Origin: an uncultured Pseudanabaenaceae cyanobacterium
GTDB lineage: Bacteria; Cyanobacteriota; Cyanobacteriia; PCC-9006; JAAUQQ01
Reading direction: 5' to 3'
Assembly (NCBI GenBank): GCA_938017515.1
Contig: CALIJJ010000207.1
Coordinates: 1-33,725 of the forward strand
DNA: 33,725 nt
The notes beneath the pieces were generated by a model. That model did not search any database. It was given only the letters and a program-made list of their open reading frames with translations, and was not told the origin of the DNA. Every line of letters begins with the position of its first letter. Within the stretch, counting starts at the first letter, position 1. The position numbers and the translations under genes were made by a program. Positions 1 to 9,199 of the stretch are shown here, piece by piece.

Positions 1-1
1 C

Positions 2-682
2 CGCTTAGAGCAATGGTCAGGATTTATATTTATCTGTCTGAGCGAGGATGCTCCCCCCTTAGACACATTTCTTGATCCGGTTCCCAGCCACCTCGCTCAC
101 CAACGACAGGCATCAACCGAGTTGCTCTTTCGACAGTCGCGTCGCGTCGCCTGCAATTGGAAAAACTATCACGACAATACCCTCTGTGACTATCACGTTG
201 CGATCGCTCATCGCACGACACTCCACCAACTTCAGGGGCCAATCCAACGGTATCAATACCAGTTTTCAACCTATACCAATCTGCTGTACACACCGACGCT
301 TCAGCGTTGGCGCGATCATCATCCAGCATTAGCCCATCTTTCCCCCTTAGCCCAAAATCATTTCCTGACCTACGGTATTTTTCCCAATCTGCATCTCCTC
401 GCATTTCCCGATGGTCTCTTCGCTTGGATTCAAATTGAGCCTCTGACGGTCAATAGCTGTGAGGTCATGCTGGAAGTGTATGGCTTGCCTCAAAGCCCTG
501 CATCCGTGGCGGCCCTTCAGGCTGAATTTAATGGGTTCATGGCGGAGGATGAAGCCCTCACGGAGAGCGTTCAGCAGGGCTACGCCAGCGGTGCCTATAG
601 CCCTGGCCCTGTCAGCCAGCTTGAGGCACGAATTGTGCATCAGCAACGCCTGATCTTACGGTATATGCAACAGGAATCTTGA
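2..682 (+). CDS. Rieske-type ring-hydroxylating oxygenase, alpha subunit (C-terminal part, 5' cut by window edge)
   Basis: The reading frame is open from base 2, so the gene begins before the window and the Rieske [2Fe-2S] domain is not seen. What remains is the C-terminal catalytic (SRPBCC) domain. The entry strand WSGFIFICL is followed by CNWK and a non-heme iron site region DNTLCDYHVAIAH, in which two His have the H-x4-H spacing of the 2-His-1-carboxylate triad. The end, with EDEALTESVQQGYASGAYSPG and a late LEARIVHQQRLILRYM helix, is characteristic of the family. Members use electrons from a reductase to oxygenate aromatic or quaternary-amine substrates; the substrate here cannot be told. 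The acidic residue sits two rather than three residues before the first His, which is unusual. A TIM-barrel gene begins 34 bases downstream on the same strand, suggesting an operon. The family is fairly certain, the substrate unknown. Confidence 0.8.
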   Translation, partial: RLEQWSGFIFICLSEDAPPLDTFLDPVPSHLAHQRQASTELLFRQSRRVACNWKNYHDNTLCDYHVAIAHRTTLHQLQGPIQRYQYQFSTYTNLLYTPTLQRWRDHHPALAHLSPLAQNHFLTYGIFPNLHLLAFPDGLFAWIQIEPLTVNSCEVMLEVYGLPQSPASVAALQAEFNGFMAEDEALTESVQQGYASGAYSPGPVSQLEARIVHQQRLILRYMQQES

Positions 683-716
683 ATCATATTTACGGTGGTT
701 ATGGCCGTTAGACTTG

Positions 717-1604
717 ATGGAACTTTTAATGCTGCGTTCGATGTGGTCAGGCCCCGACGATTTGGCCGCCCTAGTGGAACAAACCCGAGTTGGGGGCTTC
801 GATGGAATTGAAGGCGCGATTCCCCAACAGCCCGCCCAACGGCGCGAACTACGGCAACGGCTCAAGGATAGCAATTTGATTTTTATTGCAGAGGCAACCA
901 CCGGCTGTACCCCTCGGGACAATGAGCCGAAATGCCAGACAGACTGGTGGATTCCATACCGCGATCGCACCCTCCAGGAGCACCTCAGCGATCTTCAATG
1001 GACCATCGAGAAAGCAGTTGCCATGGGCGCTCGCTTTGTCTCAACCATGTGTGGCTATGATGCCTGGTCCTGGTCACAAAACCTAGAGTTCTTCAGTCAA
1101 GCCCTGGCATTAGAAAAGCAATCGGGTCTCACGCTTAGCTTTGAAACGCACCGGAGTCGATCGCTATTTAATCCCTGGATTACCCGAGATCTACTGAATC
1201 AATTTCCCGACATGAAACTGACCTGTGACTTTAGCCATTGGTGCGTGGTTTGCGAACGCCTCATCGATAGCGAGGCAGACATTCTGCAGCAATGCGCCGA
1301 GCGCGCCCAGCATACCCACTGCCGGGTCGGTTACGCCCAACATGCCCAGGTTCCAGAACCACGCGCCCCAGAATATGAGACAGCTCTGATCGCCCATGAA
1401 CGCTGGTGGGATTTAATTTGGACCATGCAACAGCAACGAGGCATGGCCCAGGTAACCATGACACCCGAATTTCTCTGGGATGGCTATCTGCAAACGTTGC
1501 CCTTCACCCAGGCTCCCGTTGCAGATCTGTGGGAGATTACCTGTTGGATGGCCCAACGTCAGCGTCAGCGATTTGCCCAACGATTTCCCAATCCTTCCCC
1601 CTAA
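717..1604 (+). CDS. Sugar phosphate isomerase/epimerase-like TIM-barrel protein
   Basis: A 295-residue protein of the xylose isomerase-like/AP endonuclease 2 TIM-barrel superfamily. These are divalent-metal enzymes that isomerise or epimerise small sugars and related compounds, probably in the cytoplasm. Likely metal ligands lie in strand-end motifs: E in SFETHRSR, D and H in LTCDFSHWCVVCER, H in the AQHTHCRVGY segment, and E in MTPEF. The repeated GFDGIEGAIP and PFTQAPVADLWEITCW segments fit the barrel. An ATG at 717 is chosen over a TTG directly before it (714); no clear ribosome-binding site is visible, which fits translational coupling to the upstream oxygenase gene. The pairing hints at a common catabolic pathway, but no substrate can be named. 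The gene converges with the FHA-CHAT gene across a 119-base gap. Confidence 0.8.
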   Translation: MELLMLRSMWSGPDDLAALVEQTRVGGFDGIEGAIPQQPAQRRELRQRLKDSNLIFIAEATTGCTPRDNEPKCQTDWWIPYRDRTLQEHLSDLQWTIEKAVAMGARFVSTMCGYDAWSWSQNLEFFSQALALEKQSGLTLSFETHRSRSLFNPWITRDLLNQFPDMKLTCDFSHWCVVCERLIDSEADILQQCAERAQHTHCRVGYAQHAQVPEPRAPEYETALIAHERWWDLIWTMQQQRGMAQVTMTPEFLWDGYLQTLPFTQAPVADLWEITCWMAQRQRQRFAQRFPNPSP

Positions 1605-1723
1605 CAGGACTGGCACGAATACAAGCCGAATCAACCAGGCAGGATGGCTTTGAGGACAGTGTTCGGATGAGGCGGCAGTGTTTCACCTCAACTCTTGCAG
1701 ATACATCTACGGCAAAAGATACG

Positions 1724-4700
1724 CTACTGCCAGTTGCCAATCAGTACAAAGGCTGACCAATAGTAGGGATCACGATAGCTCGGATGCTTCAATAATTCGA
1801 GCTGCGCTTGGCGTAGGGCTGCGGATTTATTGCCCCCCCCCTGGCTAAGCTGCTGGTAAAACGTTTTCATGAGAAAAGCCGTGGATTGATCGTTGACACT
1901 CCATAGGGAAGCCAGCGTGCTCCTGGCTCCAGCACGCACAGCGACACCCGCAAGTCCGAGGGCTGCTGCTTCGTCACCAAAGGCAGTTTCGCAAGCGCTG
2001 AGGACCAAAAGTTCCGTGGGCGTGAGGCTCTCGCGATCGCGCGCCTGCAATAATTCATAGAGTTCCCCTAGGCGAATCTTCTCATTCCAAGCCAGCACAT
2101 AGGTTTCTGAGGCATCAGAGCTAAACTGCCCATGGGTTGCAATGTGAACAATCGCAGTTTGCGTTTCGCGCAGCGAGCGCGTAAGCGTCTCCCGAGTAAA
2201 GCCTTCGTTGATCAACTGCTGGCTCGGAAAAAGAGATTGGAGCTGCTCAATCTCCTGCTTGACATAGGGCAGCGGGGGAAATCCCTGGTGGCGTTTGGTA
2301 ATCCCTGCGAGCAAAGCCTGCGATTTTGCCGTTGTTGTTCTGCCACCGGGTAAGAGTTCCAGGCCCGGTGCAACCACAACATTAAATTGCTCAATCAGAT
2401 ATTCCTCGCCATCGAACAAAGCCCCCATGGGAACATTCTTCAGTGATTTGTCCGGCACGAATACCAGGGTCTGAATCTGAGATTGTTTGAGGTTGTCTAG
2501 GATAGGTTGGATTAGAACGTCGTAGAGTTGTTGACCGGGCTGCTGATAGTCGCGACGGCGGCGCTGGACCAGGCTGCTGCGGAAGTCTCGAATCAGAGCT
2601 TGGAAATCATCTGGCGTGATGGGTATGCTGTGGCGTTGCAGTTTGCCCTGGTGGCTGAGGATGACCTCAATCCGGTCTTCCAGAATAATGGGATATACCA
2701 CCGCAGCACTGCTATCCAAGGTTTCAATGGAGCGAGGCGTGCTGTTGAGGCAGGCATCTTGGAAGAAGTTATCCAGTTCTGCCAGTTTCAGAGCTTCAAT
2801 GGTGTTGAGAGCGGTTTGAAGATCTTGGGTGGGGATAGCGGTTTGAGTCTGACTGGACGGGGGCGCTAGCAACAAACTGACATACTCTCGATAGACCGGC
2901 TCAATATTGGTGCGAAAGGAAAATTCCGCTGCTTGATCCTGGTTCGCGAGGTCACTACGGAGTTCCTTCAGGGCATTGAGGGATTCTTGATAGTAGGCGA
3001 GTGATTCCGTTCTAAACTGAGCATTGCCCGTATTCTTCCAGCGGGACTGGGCAAGGCGAGCCAGTTGCCAGGCCCACTGATAGCTCTGAAACGGATTCTG
3101 AGCGGCTTGGGAGATCTGCAGCGCTTGAATGAAGCTCCGCTCTGCTGGCTGCCATTGTTGTTGCTGTTGATAGGTATGGCCGCGATCGCCATACTGCTGG
3201 GATAGGGTCTGGGCTTCTGGATCAACTTGAGTCAAGCGCCTGCGACTGGTGATGGACAACTGGTTACGGCCTGCATCACAGCTCTGGGCAAGGCGATCGC
3301 TCTGGTCTGCAAAGCGACTGGGCAAGGCTGTCAGTCGCTCGTTTTGCTGAGGCTGGGGCTGGGTCAATTCCACCGTGCCACTAAACTGAGGGCCACCGCC
3401 GGAGGAGACTGTGATATCGCTTCGGAACGTTTGGCGAGGCTCCACGCTAAGGCCCAAAACGGTTGCTGCATCAATTTCAATGGCGCCGCCAAAACGATTG
3501 GCCGCATTGGCTGTAATGTCGCTGTTTTCCTGGGGAACCGCAATAAGCTGAGGGGTTTGAATGAAAATATTGCCGCCGTTGCCGTTGTTATCCTCCCCTC
3601 CAGCAGTGGCTGAAATATCACTGCGATCGCGCAAGGTCAGAGCACGGCCTGCAGAGAGTTGAATATTGCCACCATTCCCCACTGCAGTTGTTGCAGCAAT
3701 CCTTGCTTGTCCTAAAAGATTAACCGTTTGCGCTTGAATCTTCAGATTGCCTGCATTGCCTGAGCCTTGATTCGAGACAACGACCCGACCCCGATCAAAG
3801 AGTTCGAGACGAGGCGTTTGTAAAAGAACGGAACCGGAGCCTCCGCTCGCTTCTCCACTGGTTAGGGGTGTGGCGACGAGGTCTTCGACTATCACCGCAG
3901 AGCTAATTTCCGCAGGCAGTTGTGACAGCACTGGATCAACGCCACCAATACGAATATGCTCTGTGGCCTCAATGACCAGGCTGCCGGAATTGCCGCTGCC
4001 AAGGGCATCGGTACTGATGGTTGCCCCTTCTAGCACTTCCAAACGGCGAGTCTTAACGCGAAGTTCTTCGCTGGCATTACCGGTCAAGAGGGAAACCGCA
4101 CTGATATTGCTATTGATCAAACTCAGCGGATTAATCCCTCGCAGGGAAATCTGCTCCTCCGCCTCAATCTGAACAACTTCTCCCTGACCACTGCCCAGCG
4201 TCGATGAGGTGATGATGCCACCGTTGTCTAAGTTGATGGAGCGGGCGTTAATGTCCAGCATACCGACATTGCCGCTGCCAAAGGTTGAGTTGGTAATTAC
4301 CGTGGGATTGGCGGTCGGCGTGGTTGTCCCCGACAGACCATTAATCTGCAATGAATCAGTGACATCAATGTCAATCTCACCCGCATGACCTGCAGCACCG
4401 ACGGTTAGGGCTAAGATTGCTCCCCCATCCAAAAGCTGAAGGCGATCGCTAACAATGCGAGTATCTCCCCCTCGTCCAGGTCCCAGCGTCACATTTTGCA
4501 GATAGGACGCGATGGGACCGCCTCCCTGAAGCTTGAGTAGGCCGGAAGCAAAGACATCCAGATGACCGTTGGGTTGATCGCCCAGGTTGACCAGGAAAAT
4601 GGATGACCCCTGATCCAGGGTAATATTTTGCCCCCTGACAGAAACATCACTGGGATCAGTGCTGGAGCTATTCAGCCAAGATTGGTTGGTCAAGGTGATG

Positions 4701-5743
4701 TCCTGGAAGGTTTGAATGGCGTCATAGCTCAAGGACCAACCCCGTGGTTCAGGCTGCAGGCCAACCACTCCATGGGATACAGCACCGAGTTCTAGCCGAG
4801 TCCCCCTTTGGGCATTAATTTGATGGGCCTGAGCTCTCCCAGGACGGGGCTGAATCTGCCCCCCCTCAAACCGAACGGACCCTCCCACCAAGGCCAGGGT
4901 ATTGCCGGGAGCGATGGTTAGCCCCTGTGGTCCTGAAATAGGCTCCGCTGATCGCCACTGGAAATTCCTATCCTGTTGAACATTGTGCCCATTGCCCACG
5001 ACCCTGATCGCGCCAGGATTTTGGCCCAGTTGCAAACCAATCGGCGTGGAAATCGACAAGAGCGGGGGCCCATCCAATGGTGTCGCGCGAAAGTCCCGAC
5101 CATCTGCAAATTGAATCGCGTTAGCTGTGGTGCCAACAAATGAACCTGCGAGATTTAGCTGCGCCTCTGGACCAAAGAGAATCCCGTTGGGATTGAGCAA
5201 AAACAAGTCGGGACTATTCCCACCGACAATGCTGAGAGCACCATTAATAATGGAGGGTTGACCGCCTGTGACCCGAGTAAAGAGACGTTCAATCACACGA
5301 TGGGAAGGCGTTGGAGTGAGGTCAAAACGGACGGACCAGTCCCCTGGAGAAAAGGTTTTAAACCCATGAAAAAGATTGACGCCTTGGGCTTGGCCGCCGG
5401 TGACGGTGAACTCACCCAGAATTCCATCTGGGTTGACCTGGGTTGACAACGTTGCATCAGGAACCAGTGTTTGGGCCTGGGCCTGGGGGCGGAGGAAACA
5501 GACCTGCATCACCATGGACGTGATGACGGACGTGATGACGGGCGCGATGACGGGCGCGATGACAATGGCGGCCAATCTTCTGCTCAAGCCATCCGTTCTG
5601 ACGAGATGTTCTCCAGTACCAGCCAATCGGGTACCAGCCAATCGGGTACAAGACAATCGGGTACAAGACAATCGGGTAAGGCAGTCTACCGCTACTAAGT
5701 TCAACAATTGCGTACCTGCCCAACATAACTGGAATGAAGGCAA
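1724..5743 (-). CDS. FHA/two-partner-secretion exoprotein fused to a CHAT caspase-like protease domain
   Basis: A 1339-residue multidomain protein. A hydrophobic signal segment (about 57-90, ending near AQAQ) precedes a TPS secretion domain (about 92-240) with the hallmark LFLLNPNGILFG. A long Gly/Asn/Ser-rich parallel beta-helix follows, to about 810, then a cap with AQSC (Cys822). After that come TPR-like helices (about 840-950) and a CHAT domain (about 1020-1338). The CHAT His-Cys dyad is intact: His1204 in HIATHGQF and Cys1251 in LSACETAFG. CHAT proteins are caspase/separase-like cysteine proteases; TPS exoproteins cross the outer membrane through a TpsB channel. Export of the whole fusion is inferred. 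The start is uncertain: TTG at 5743, or TTG at 5587, which gives a compact LSRRLAAIVIAPV signal peptide and puts one repeat array in the leader. The DUF928 gene ends 128 bases upstream on the same strand, a likely operon. Confidence 0.88.
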   Translation of the reverse strand: MPSFQLCWAGTQLLNLVAVDCLTRLSCTRLSCTRLAGTRLAGTGEHLVRTDGLSRRLAAIVIAPVIAPVITSVITSMVMQVCFLRPQAQAQTLVPDATLSTQVNPDGILGEFTVTGGQAQGVNLFHGFKTFSPGDWSVRFDLTPTPSHRVIERLFTRVTGGQPSIINGALSIVGGNSPDLFLLNPNGILFGPEAQLNLAGSFVGTTANAIQFADGRDFRATPLDGPPLLSISTPIGLQLGQNPGAIRVVGNGHNVQQDRNFQWRSAEPISGPQGLTIAPGNTLALVGGSVRFEGGQIQPRPGRAQAHQINAQRGTRLELGAVSHGVVGLQPEPRGWSLSYDAIQTFQDITLTNQSWLNSSSTDPSDVSVRGQNITLDQGSSIFLVNLGDQPNGHLDVFASGLLKLQGGGPIASYLQNVTLGPGRGGDTRIVSDRLQLLDGGAILALTVGAAGHAGEIDIDVTDSLQINGLSGTTTPTANPTVITNSTFGSGNVGMLDINARSINLDNGGIITSSTLGSGQGEVVQIEAEEQISLRGINPLSLINSNISAVSLLTGNASEELRVKTRRLEVLEGATISTDALGSGNSGSLVIEATEHIRIGGVDPVLSQLPAEISSAVIVEDLVATPLTSGEASGGSGSVLLQTPRLELFDRGRVVVSNQGSGNAGNLKIQAQTVNLLGQARIAATTAVGNGGNIQLSAGRALTLRDRSDISATAGGEDNNGNGGNIFIQTPQLIAVPQENSDITANAANRFGGAIEIDAATVLGLSVEPRQTFRSDITVSSGGGPQFSGTVELTQPQPQQNERLTALPSRFADQSDRLAQSCDAGRNQLSITSRRRLTQVDPEAQTLSQQYGDRGHTYQQQQQWQPAERSFIQALQISQAAQNPFQSYQWAWQLARLAQSRWKNTGNAQFRTESLAYYQESLNALKELRSDLANQDQAAEFSFRTNIEPVYREYVSLLLAPPSSQTQTAIPTQDLQTALNTIEALKLAELDNFFQDACLNSTPRSIETLDSSAAVVYPIILEDRIEVILSHQGKLQRHSIPITPDDFQALIRDFRSSLVQRRRRDYQQPGQQLYDVLIQPILDNLKQSQIQTLVFVPDKSLKNVPMGALFDGEEYLIEQFNVVVAPGLELLPGGRTTTAKSQALLAGITKRHQGFPPLPYVKQEIEQLQSLFPSQQLINEGFTRETLTRSLRETQTAIVHIATHGQFSSDASETYVLAWNEKIRLGELYELLQARDRESLTPTELLVLSACETAFGDEAAALGLAGVAVRAGARSTLASLWSVNDQSTAFLMKTFYQQLSQGGGNKSAALRQAQLELLKHPSYRDPYYWSAFVLIGNWQ
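5517..5564. repeat. Four 12-bp tandem repeats in the signal-peptide coding region
   Basis: Four consecutive 12-bp units lie in two pairs: gacgtgatgacg twice, then ggcgcgatgacg and ggcgcgatgaca. On the minus strand they encode the hydrophobic run IAPV-IAPV-ITSV-ITSM of the FHA-CHAT signal peptide. Because 12 is a multiple of three, gain or loss of a unit would lengthen or shorten the hydrophobic core without breaking the frame. Confidence 0.9.
5616..5675. repeat. Four 15-bp tandem repeats at the N-terminus or leader of the FHA-CHAT gene
   Basis: Four 15-bp units lie in two identical pairs: gtaccagccaatcgg twice, then gtacaagacaatcgg twice. If the upstream TTG (5743) is the start they encode TRLSC-TRLSC-TRLAG-TRLAG before the signal peptide; if the TTG at 5587 is used they lie in the untranslated leader. 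The pairwise pattern suggests stepwise duplication. Confidence 0.9.
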
Positions 5744-5871
5744 TACAGTCCGATACTGCCCATTAATGGCTGCCGCACTAAATCTGTGTCACAGCCTCTT
5801 AAAAAAGTCAATTCAATTGGAATCATTCATCTCAACGACTCCTGTTCATGCAATGATGCTTTACCAACCGT

Positions 5872-6792
5872 TTAGTGATGAATCGTTGCTTGCTGTAAGG
5901 CTTCTAGTTCTCCATGGTTCATGACCACTGAGTCAAGAATGGCTTGAGCGGACGAGTGCAACGACGTGCCTGAATTTTCCAGACTAATTGCAAGGGCATC
6001 TTGCCAGAGCCCTTGGTCCAGCAACTCACCCAGAACGGGTGTTTTCAGCTGAGTGAGATTCTGTGGGGGAGGGGCAACCATTTTCAGCGCCGCTTGAGCA
6101 AAGAGGCTACGGGAGGGACGCTCAGGGTCGCAGATCATCTCAATCTGCCAAACATAATCTCCCCCGACGCGCAGCTTTGGGGGACCGGGCAATGCTGATA
6201 ATTTCAATACTGAGATCCCCGCTTGAGCCGTTGCATGATGCTGGGTCGAGGCATCGAAGCGTTTGTGCTTAGGAGGCAACGTGACCTCCGTCAGGAGCGT
6301 CCATACTTGCTGGGGGTCATTGAGATTGTCCGAGGTCAACCCGCCTTCAACCTCATACAGCCGAAAGATGAAAGGATTAGGGCTGCTGTCACGCAAATAC
6401 CAGGCGAGCAAAGGCTGGGTGGATTGGGTTTGTGCAATGCTGTCGAGAGGGGACAGCAGCATCAGGGCGGGCAGGCGATCGCGGCTCTCCGGATGAGCCA
6501 CTTCCGCAGCCGTTTCAACCATACAGCCACGAGACCCCGCGGAACGGCCATTCACCTGGGGAGGCAGATCGTCATCGCTGCGCCGAGAGCGAAGCAGCGG
6601 TCGAGACTGACGCAATTTGCGCTTCAAGCGTTGCTGTGAGAGGATCCCAGCTTGTTCAGTCGTAGAGGTACTGGCGAGTGCTGGCGTACCGACCCATGCC
6701 ACCCAACACCCCAGCAAAATGAATCGGATATATCGACTGAAATGACTGAAATGTATGGGTGAAGCCTTCACAAGAGAAGAACACGAGCGCAT
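5872..6792 (-). CDS. DUF928 family exported protein (set A)
   Basis: A 306-residue protein from the ATG at 6792, chosen because it directly precedes a signal peptide (FSRYIRFILLGCWVAWVG, cleavage near PALAS). A GTG at 6855 would add a poor N-terminal tail. DUF928 is a family of unknown function found mainly in cyanobacteria. Segments shared with the second DUF928 protein at 12027-12938 include RSAGSRGC, PALMLLSPLDSIAQTQS, LAWYLRD, FRLYE, GGDYVWQIEMICDPERPS, LFAQAALK and LWQDALA. These repeats of hydrophobic, Trp-containing strands suggest a beta-sandwich domain followed by a short helical tail, acting outside the cytoplasmic membrane. It lies upstream of and co-directional with the FHA-CHAT gene, probably in one transcript. 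Its role as a partner or processing factor for that protein is inference only. Confidence 0.82.
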   Translation of the reverse strand: MRSCSSLVKASPIHFSHFSRYIRFILLGCWVAWVGTPALASTSTTEQAGILSQQRLKRKLRQSRPLLRSRRSDDDLPPQVNGRSAGSRGCMVETAAEVAHPESRDRLPALMLLSPLDSIAQTQSTQPLLAWYLRDSSPNPFIFRLYEVEGGLTSDNLNDPQQVWTLLTEVTLPPKHKRFDASTQHHATAQAGISVLKLSALPGPPKLRVGGDYVWQIEMICDPERPSRSLFAQAALKMVAPPPQNLTQLKTPVLGELLDQGLWQDALAISLENSGTSLHSSAQAILDSVVMNHGELEALQQATIHH

Positions 6793-7010
6793 GGCGGAAC
6801 CATCAACGACACCTGGTTTAATTTTAGACAAGCTTTCCGCCACGAAGATCAACACTTTATGTAATTATCATGTAGATTCATTCGAATTATTTAACAATCA
6901 GTTTTTCTAGACTCTAGACGCTTGATTGGATCAATATTCTTTTATCGGTTGTAAATACATGGCAAGAGCATCATGCGATGGGCTCCGTCAGCGAGATTAG
7001 CCAGAATGGC

Positions 7011-8003
7011 TTACTGCTTCACCACATTCACACAATATTGACCCGTCTCAACATCACGGATATTGGCAAGAGTTGTTGCCGCAATATTATTGAGAGCCTC
7101 CTTCGTAAAAAAGGCTTGATGCGCCGTAATCACGACATTTGAGAACGATTGAAGTAGTTGAAACGTATCGTCTTGAATCACCGCATCCGAAAGGTCCTCA
7201 AAAAAGAGCCCTCCCTCATTTTCGTAAACATCAATGCCAAGATAGCCAAGCTGGCCCGACTTTAAGGCCGTGATCACGGCCCCAGTATCCACCAGCCCAC
7301 CACGACTGGTGTTGATCAACATGGATCCCGACTTCATCTGAGCCAGGGTTGTTGCATTGATCAAGTGATGGGTCGCAGGCAAAAGTGGACAATGCAACGA
7401 CACAATATCCGACTGAGCCAACAGTTCTGGCAATGGAACATACCGCACTCCCAAGGCTAAACAGTCCGGATTTTCCTGTACATCGTAGGCCAGCACATGG
7501 CAACCAAAGCCACGCATAATCTGGGTAAAACATTGGCCAATTTTGCCCGTACCGACCACGCCGACGGTTTTGCCATGGAGATCAAAGCCCAGCAGGCCAT
7601 CCAAGGCAAAGTTATCATCGCGAACACGGTTGTAGGCACGATAGAGCTTACGATTCAATGTCAAGATCAGGCCCACGGCATGTTCAGCAACGGCGTAGGG
7701 CGAGTAGGCCGGAACCCGCACAATGGATAGGCCCAGTTCTTTCGCAACGTTCAAGTTGACATTATTAAAACCGGCACAGCGTAGCGCAATGAGGCGAGTC
7801 CCGTTGCTGTGAACCGCTCGCAGCGTGTCTTCTTCCAATTCATCGTTGATAAAGACACAAATGGCTGGAAAACCAGCGGCGAGGGCAGCTGTTTTCAGCG
7901 TTAAACGGGACTCAAAAAACGTCAAGTCATGACCATAGGCTTCATTCGTTGCTGTAAACGACTGGCGATCATAGGCCTTGGTATTGAAAAAAGCAGTTTT
8001 CAT
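7011..8003 (-). CDS. ldhA: D-lactate dehydrogenase-type 2-hydroxyacid dehydrogenase
   Basis: A 330-residue NAD-dependent D-2-hydroxyacid dehydrogenase that interconverts pyruvate and D-lactate or a close 2-oxoacid pair in the cytoplasm. The start is the ATG at 8003, [13 protein letters not shown], where similarity to the family begins; the frame extends further upstream without a family-like sequence. The Rossmann motif GTGKIG is at 151-156. Catalytic residues are Arg234 ([11 protein letters not shown]), Glu263 ([10 protein letters not shown]) and His295 ([12 protein letters not shown]), and [10 protein letters not shown] (75-84) is the substrate loop. Length and motifs agree with LdhA. Its closest relatives reduce pyruvate during fermentation. 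It sits between the two CHAT/FHA sets and is divergent from the AraC gene at 8325, so shared regulation is possible but not shown. Confidence 0.88.
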   Translation of the reverse strand: MKTAFFNTKAYDRQSFTATNEAYGHDLTFFESRLTLKTAALAAGFPAICVFINDELEEDTLRAVHSNGTRLIALRCAGFNNVNLNVAKELGLSIVRVPAYSPYAVAEHAVGLILTLNRKLYRAYNRVRDDNFALDGLLGFDLHGKTVGVVGTGKIGQCFTQIMRGFGCHVLAYDVQENPDCLALGVRYVPLPELLAQSDIVSLHCPLLPATHHLINATTLAQMKSGSMLINTSRGGLVDTGAVITALKSGQLGYLGIDVYENEGGLFFEDLSDAVIQDDTFQLLQSFSNVVITAHQAFFTKEALNNIAATTLANIRDVETGQYCVNVVKQ

Positions 8004-8324
8004 CGGTTTTCCCACAGTGACAGGTTGAGATCCAATCGTCAGAACGATCGTTAAAACGGCGTGATGGTTGCAAAAATTCGTGCTGCGATCGCCCCACTCA
8101 CCGAGATGTTCATCGCCCCCCTGGCACACAAAATGGCGCAAGTCCAGAGTCGCGAACCTAGCCGATCGAACAGGTTACAGCCCTACCGACTGCCCAGAGC
8201 CTTTCCCCTGCCAAGAGGGTAGTAGACTGCTGACTAAATGTACAAGAAAAATTCAGGTTCCCTGCTAGTTCTGAAGAATGATCAGGCTTGTATAGGATAA
8301 AGTGAGCGTTCTATCTGTTCGTCC
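8004..8324. promoter_or_regulatory. Divergent intergenic region between ldhA and an AraC-type regulator
   Basis: This 321-bp gap must hold the promoters for both ldhA (minus) and the AraC/CHAT genes (plus). A perfect 10-bp palindrome, aacgatcgtt, lies at 8043-8052 close to the ldhA start, and a HIP1-like tgcgatcgcc lies near 8083. An AT-containing tatagg at about 8292 could be a -10 element for the plus-strand genes, but no convincing -35 partner was found. Confidence 0.4.
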
Positions 8325-9158
8325 GTGCCCAACTCTCCCTCTCCTTCAGGTGCTCATGAGTTTGACGGCTTCAGCCTTTACTACAGCACGAGTGCTCCAA
8401 TTTATTGGAGCGAGGATTCACCGTCACACATTGAGCTTCTAATTCCTTGTGGAGAAATGGCAGTTGAACTTATGTTAGCAACCGAGCCAGCAGAACACTC
8501 AAAATCCTTTACTTTCCCTCAGATTTGTATTCTTCCAGAAAATGAAAGTCGCTCCTTTAAGCTGACCAACCCCGGTGCATTCATGCTGATTTCGCTGGAG
8601 CGCCAATTTGTCATTAGTACGGCCCATGAGGTTCTTCTCGACCCCAAATGGAAGCTCCATGGGCAGTATGGCATTGAAGATCAGGTGATTCAGTTTGTAG
8701 CAAAAAAGCTACGTGCTTCCCTGGGCGATCGCACGGCAATCATGGATCTTTATCGCACAACTCTCGTCAAACTCTTGGCAGTCCATCTGCTCATTGGCTA
8801 CGTGCAAGCAAACTTTAGCAACCAAACTGGAGCCAAGCCAGTTCACACCAAGCTCAATGCGATCTTGCTCCATATTCACAACCACCTCGATCAGGAATTA
8901 AAAGTTGCCGCACTCGCCCAAATGGCTGAATTAAGTCCTCCTCATTTCTGCCGAATTTTCAAAAAGTCTACCGGTCTCTCTCCCCATCGTTATATTCTGA
9001 TACAGCGCATTGCATTGGCAAAGGAGCTGCTGAACAACTCCAAAATCAGTCTTTCTGACATTGCCTTACAGTGTGGCTTCTACGATCAGAGTCACCTCAA
9101 TCTTCAGTTTCGTAACTTCACAGGTTTTACACCGAAAGCCTATCGAGATAATTCCTAA
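8325..9158 (+). CDS. AraC family transcriptional regulator (set B, upstream of CHAT gene)
   Basis: A 277-residue DNA-binding regulator with a GTG start at 8325. The C-terminal 100 residues form the two helix-turn-helix AraC domain: LKVAALAQMAELSPPHFCRIFKKSTGLSP is the first HTH, and SLSDIALQCGFYDQSHLNLQFRNFTGFTP carries the family signature of the second. The N-terminal half (about 1-165) resembles a cupin-like sensing domain, but the ligand cannot be recognised. The exported TPR-CHAT gene begins 41 bases downstream on the same strand, so the two are probably co-transcribed and the regulator may control the locus. It is divergent from ldhA. A second, only distantly similar AraC regulator is at 18756. 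Confidence 0.9.
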   Translation: MPNSPSPSGAHEFDGFSLYYSTSAPIYWSEDSPSHIELLIPCGEMAVELMLATEPAEHSKSFTFPQICILPENESRSFKLTNPGAFMLISLERQFVISTAHEVLLDPKWKLHGQYGIEDQVIQFVAKKLRASLGDRTAIMDLYRTTLVKLLAVHLLIGYVQANFSNQTGAKPVHTKLNAILLHIHNHLDQELKVAALAQMAELSPPHFCRIFKKSTGLSPHRYILIQRIALAKELLNNSKISLSDIALQCGFYDQSHLNLQFRNFTGFTPKAYRDNS

Positions 9159-9199
9159 AGCCATTCTGACAATCTCGACGTTATTCCCTGAAAGCTGGT

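Noticed and set aside
1834..1841. Run of eight C residues in the FHA-CHAT gene as a phase-variable tract
   Set aside because: The reading frame is intact through it, and it encodes a Gly-rich loop (QGGGN) near the C-terminus. A tract this short gives no evidence of switching without read data.
5457..5726. Minus-strand frame rich in YPIVLYPIG and HRARH repeats
   Set aside because: It is the shifted reading of the 12- and 15-bp repeat arrays inside the FHA-CHAT gene; the repeated residues are a by-product of the DNA repeats.
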